Of a DNA stretch of 34,873 bases, positions 32,138 to 34,873 are shown piece by piece. Below the pieces are notes generated by a model. The model was not told the DNA's origin. It did no database searches and worked only from the letters and a program-made list of their open reading frames with translations. The stretch spans positions 1 to 34,873 of the forward strand of contig JALZUO010000033.1 in NCBI GenBank assembly GCA_023301565.1, given 5' to 3'. This stretch comes from Oligoflexales bacterium (lineage in GTDB: Bacteria > Bdellovibrionota_B > Oligoflexia > Oligoflexales > JALZUQ01). The first letter of the stretch is position 1, and every line of letters begins with the position of its first letter. A program made the translations under genes and the position numbers.

Positions 32138-32893
32138 GTGAAAATTACTCTTCACGTTTGGCGACAAAAAAATAAATCTGCGCAAGGCGGCCTTAAAAAG
32201 TATCTTGTAGATGAAGTGAGTCCAGACAGCTCTTTTTTAGAGATGTTAGACCAGTTAAATGAGGAACTTATTCAAAACGGCGAAGAGCCAATCGTCTTTG
32301 ACCACGACTGCAGAGAAGGTATTTGCGGATCTTGCAGCATGGTCATCAACGGAAGGCCGCACGGACCTGAAAAAGGCACGACAACTTGCCAGTTGCATAT
32401 GCGTAGCTTCAAAGATGGTGATGCGATTTATGTAGAACCTTTTAGAGCTAGGGCATTTCCGGTTCTAAAAGATCTTCTTGTAGATCGAGACGCCTTTGAT
32501 GCAATTCAGCAGGCAGGCGGCTATGTCTCTGTAGCAACTGGAAACGCCCCCGATGCGAACGCTCTTCCTATTGCAAAAGAGATTGCAGACAACGCCTTTA
32601 ATGCTGCGACCTGTATTGGATGTGGTGCATGCGTTGCAGCCTGCAAAAACTCTTCGGCGATGCTTTTTACCTCTGCAAAAGTAGCCCAGCTCTCGATGCT
32701 TCCTCAAGGTCAGCCGGAACGCAGCAAGCGTGCTATTGCCATGGTAGAAGAGATGGACAAGCAAGGCTTTGGCAATTGCAGTAACCACTTAGAGTGTGAA
32801 GCTGCGTGCCCCAAAGAAATTTCTGGCGACAACATCGCTTTATTAAACAAAGAATACGTCACAGCTGTACTTACCAGCAAAGACAAAAAATAA
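32138..32893 (+). CDS. sdhB: Succinate dehydrogenase / fumarate reductase iron-sulfur subunit
   Basis: 251 residues carrying three clusters. The N-terminal plant-ferredoxin domain has C58, C63, C66 and C84 for [2Fe-2S]. The C-terminal domain has [11 protein letters not shown] (C159, C162, C165, C169) and a later set, C214, C220 and C224, for the [4Fe-4S] and [3Fe-4S] clusters. GTG start at 32138, 22 bp after sdhA. Completes sdhCAB; RNase PH follows after 24 bp, so the transcript may continue into rph and hpt. Confidence 0.96.
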   Translation: MKITLHVWRQKNKSAQGGLKKYLVDEVSPDSSFLEMLDQLNEELIQNGEEPIVFDHDCREGICGSCSMVINGRPHGPEKGTTTCQLHMRSFKDGDAIYVEPFRARAFPVLKDLLVDRDAFDAIQQAGGYVSVATGNAPDANALPIAKEIADNAFNAATCIGCGACVAACKNSSAMLFTSAKVAQLSMLPQGQPERSKRAIAMVEEMDKQGFGNCSNHLECEAACPKEISGDNIALLNKEYVTAVLTSKDKK

Positions 32894-32916
32894 ATCTGCG
32901 ACCTTAGGAGCTTTTA

Positions 32917-33651
32917 ATGGTTCGTCACGACGGAAGAGCAACCAATCAACTAAGACCTGTCCGCATCACCCCACACTTTACAAACCAACCTGACGGCTCC
33001 GTGCTGATTGAGGTTGGTGAAACAAGGGTGATGTGTACGGCCACTATAGACGACAGTACGCCTTCATGGCTAAGAAACGCCAAGCCGCCCAAAGGCTGGC
33101 TCACAGCTGAGTACAACATGCTTCCAGCAGCTACCGGACAAAGGACACGGCGTGAACGTTCCAAGGTAGGGGGGAGAACTCAGGAAATCCAAAGACTTAT
33201 TGCAAGAAGTCTCAGGGGTGCTGTTGATCTTAAAAAAATGCCTGAAATGCAAATCATCATCGACTGCGACGTACTGCAAGCTGACGGCGGAACTCGAACA
33301 GCTTCCATTACAGGCGGTATGGTTGCTTTAAAGATTGCTGTGAACAAGGCCCTAGCTGACGGCAGGCTTAAAAAAAATCCTATCATCAAAGACGTGGCAG
33401 CTATCTCTATTGGCATCAAGCAAGATGAGCTGCTTTTAGATCTAGACTACATCGAAGATAGCTCTGCAGACCTAGATATGAATGTTGTGATGACCTCAGA
33501 CGGTAAATTCCTTGAGGTACAAGGAACAGGCGAACACGACGCATTCAGCGCTGAACAAGTTCAAGGGGCGCTTGCACTTGCACAAAGCTGCAGAGAAGAA
33601 CTTGTAAGTCTACAAAACCAGGCTGGATCTGGAGAGCTAGCCGAGTTATAA
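32917..33651 (+). CDS. rph: Ribonuclease PH
   Basis: 3'-to-5' phosphorolytic exoribonuclease that trims tRNA 3' ends; hexameric, cytosolic. 244 residues, normal. The N-terminal MVRHDGRATNQLRPVRI and GSVLIEVGETRVMCTA, the phosphate-binding arginine region TGQRTRRERSKVGGRTQEIQRLI, and CDVLQADGGTRTASITGG are diagnostic. Ribosome site TTAGGAG (about 8 nt before ATG). Neighbours sdhB and hpt are on the same strand with short gaps. Confidence 0.97.
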   Translation: MVRHDGRATNQLRPVRITPHFTNQPDGSVLIEVGETRVMCTATIDDSTPSWLRNAKPPKGWLTAEYNMLPAATGQRTRRERSKVGGRTQEIQRLIARSLRGAVDLKKMPEMQIIIDCDVLQADGGTRTASITGGMVALKIAVNKALADGRLKKNPIIKDVAAISIGIKQDELLLDLDYIEDSSADLDMNVVMTSDGKFLEVQGTGEHDAFSAEQVQGALALAQSCREELVSLQNQAGSGELAEL

Positions 33652-33670
33652 ACAAAAAAGGACTCTACCA

Positions 33671-34189
33671 GTGAAACTAAAACAACAACCCCTTCTAAGC
33701 CAAAGTGATATACGCTCGGCGGTAGGCGAGATAGCAAAAAAAATTAACCAGGACTATGCTGGAAAAACAGTTGTTCTTATTGGGGTCCTCAAGGGCTCCT
33801 TTTTGTTTCTTGCAGACCTTGCCCGTAACCTCAGTTTAGAAACCCGCATAGAGTTCATTGGCGTCTCTAGCTACGAAGGGACCGAATCCACAGGGAACGT
33901 AAAACTCACGCAAGACTTAAGCCGTGACATAAAAAATGAGCACGTTATTTTGGTTGAAGACATTGTCGATACTGGAAGAACCCTAGAATACCTAAAAAAC
34001 AATATGTCACTTAGAGGCCCTGCCTCCCTTGAGGTTTGCACGTTGCTGTCTAAACCGTCTTGTAGCGTGGTAGATGTAGAAGTTAAATATATTGGAAGAG
34101 AGATTCCTAATCATTTTGTTGTAGGCTACGGGCTGGACTACAACGAACGCTGGCGAAACTTGCCAGCAATCTATGAAGTGCAAAGCTAG
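33671..34189 (+). CDS. hpt: Hypoxanthine-guanine phosphoribosyltransferase
   Basis: Purine salvage: hypoxanthine or guanine plus PRPP to IMP or GMP. 172 residues of the type I PRT fold. The PRPP-binding loop is VEDIVDTGRT (95-104), the catalytic-loop region is GVLKGSFLFLADL, and VGYGLDYNERWRNLP near the end is typical of bacterial Hpt. GTG start with AAGGA 8 nt upstream, 19 bp after rph. Confidence 0.96.
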   Translation: MKLKQQPLLSQSDIRSAVGEIAKKINQDYAGKTVVLIGVLKGSFLFLADLARNLSLETRIEFIGVSSYEGTESTGNVKLTQDLSRDIKNEHVILVEDIVDTGRTLEYLKNNMSLRGPASLEVCTLLSKPSCSVVDVEVKYIGREIPNHFVVGYGLDYNERWRNLPAIYEVQS

Positions 34190-34229
34190 TCCACAAGACG
34201 CGAAACATCTATGTCAGAGACTTTGGTTT

Positions 34230-34873
34230 ATGAATCATGTATTTTTTTTAACACTGGTCACTTTTTTTTCCGTCCAGTGCTCGACAAAAAAGAAGATCGC
34301 ACGCAAAAAGGCTGGCGTTCGAGACACCGTCGCATCTGAGCTTACCGGCTTAACAAGCCCAGCTGCCAAGCAGTCTGACAAAGGAACCTGGCAGCTAGAT
34401 AAGAAGGTTGAGCTAAACGAGCAAGAGCTGCTAAAGTTTAAAGTTTGCAATAAAAGCCTTTTATCAAAGGGAATGCCGTGTATTCGGTTTAGCCCTAAAA
34501 CTACAAACAAAGACTGGAAGAATGCTCTGATCATGTCGATGGCATCTCACCTGGTTTATGAGAAAGTCATACTTCCATCAGGGAAAAAAGCTGAGCGGAA
34601 ACCCGCACACGCTAAAAGGGTTGCGAAAATATGGGGATTTTTAGACTACATACCCATAGAGAATAAAAAAAATGACACGCAAGTAGCGCTTTTACCACAT
34701 GAAGATTTTATCTTAGTTGTCTTTCGAGGCACAGAAACCATCCGCGACTGGACAAATAACATGAACCTTTTTCGGTACAAGTCACAGGTGTTTACCTTGC
34801 TAGACAGATTAAAACCCATGTGGGTTCACAGAGGCTTCAGCCTCGGAGCAGAAGGCGTTCTGCTAGAAATAGA
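34230..34873 (+). CDS. Class-3 lipase-family lipoprotein (3' end outside window)
   Basis: 214 residues are visible from the ATG at 34230; the frame stays open to the edge. A short signal peptide ends in the lipobox SVQC (C17). After a basic linker, the segments IMSMASHLVYE, DFILVVFRGTETIRDWTNNMN and VHRGFSLGAEGV match the N-terminal half of class-3 (fungal-type) lipases, with the oxyanion-region FRGT and HxGF signatures. The nucleophile elbow GxSxG would lie beyond the window, so activity is not shown. Only a weak ribosome site is seen; it may be the last gene of the sdh-rph-hpt run, 40 bp after hpt. Confidence 0.8.
   Translation, partial: MNHVFFLTLVTFFSVQCSTKKKIARKKAGVRDTVASELTGLTSPAAKQSDKGTWQLDKKVELNEQELLKFKVCNKSLLSKGMPCIRFSPKTTNKDWKNALIMSMASHLVYEKVILPSGKKAERKPAHAKRVAKIWGFLDYIPIENKKNDTQVALLPHEDFILVVFRGTETIRDWTNNMNLFRYKSQVFTLLDRLKPMWVHRGFSLGAEGVLLEI

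Overview
The window reads as chromosomal DNA of a Gram-negative, respiring heterotroph with a moderate G+C content. It has outer-membrane and lipoprotein genes, a Spy/LTxxQ periplasmic protein, a B-type succinate dehydrogenase or fumarate reductase in the order C-A-B, and a eukaryotic-like (type 2) isoleucyl-tRNA synthetase. Together with many secreted proteins of unknown function this suggests the Bdellovibrionota/Oligoflexia or a related 'deltaproteobacterial' lineage. That placement is inference from gene content; there is no rRNA, tRNA or marker-gene match to prove it. I see no insertion sequence, prophage, CRISPR array or tRNA gene.

Layout. (1) 1-5.9 kb: lipid and amino-acid catabolism. 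fadI-fadJ (beta-oxidation, minus strand, one-base overlap) diverge from a short GlpD-like oxidoreductase, which converges on fumarylacetoacetase, the last step of tyrosine breakdown. (2) 5.9-12.7 kb: an unknown exported protein, then ileS2, a COG4324-type zinc-peptidase lipoprotein and the magnesium channel gene mgtE, with overlapping reading frames. (3) 12.9-15.0 kb: an exported serpin with its own terminator, and an AT-rich orphan lipoprotein. (4) 15.1-17.0 kb: an envelope-stress type operon (Spy-like periplasmic protein, ECF sigma factor, small one-TM protein probably acting as anti-sigma) with an ECF-like promoter in front. Beyond it lies a hairpin-rich stretch ending in a strong minus-strand terminator, a candidate unknown structured RNA. 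(5) 17.0-21.7 kb: lipoate-ligase-like protein, an unknown multi-TM protein, queE plus a class-III aminotransferase, and rdgB. (6) 21.8-25.1 kb: a CAP-domain lipoprotein and a UvrD/PcrA helicase. (7) 25.3-29.3 kb: yajC overlapping a MATE exporter, an exported protein with the residue pattern of PI3/4-kinase or HipA-like kinases, and an outer-membrane barrel with a structured leader. (8) 29.5-34.9 kb: sdhCAB, rph, hpt and the start of a class-3 lipase lipoprotein, all one way with short gaps.

How the genes work together. Beta-oxidation, glycerol-3-phosphate oxidation and tyrosine catabolism feed acetyl-CoA, reducing equivalents and fumarate to central metabolism, where the SdhCAB complex acts. 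The envelope and secreted set (serpin, peptidase, CAP protein, lipase, kinase-like protein, Spy-ECF trio) points to a cell that meets foreign proteases or prey/host material. The least explained items are the exported kinase-like protein, the serpin, the ECF trio and the candidate RNA.
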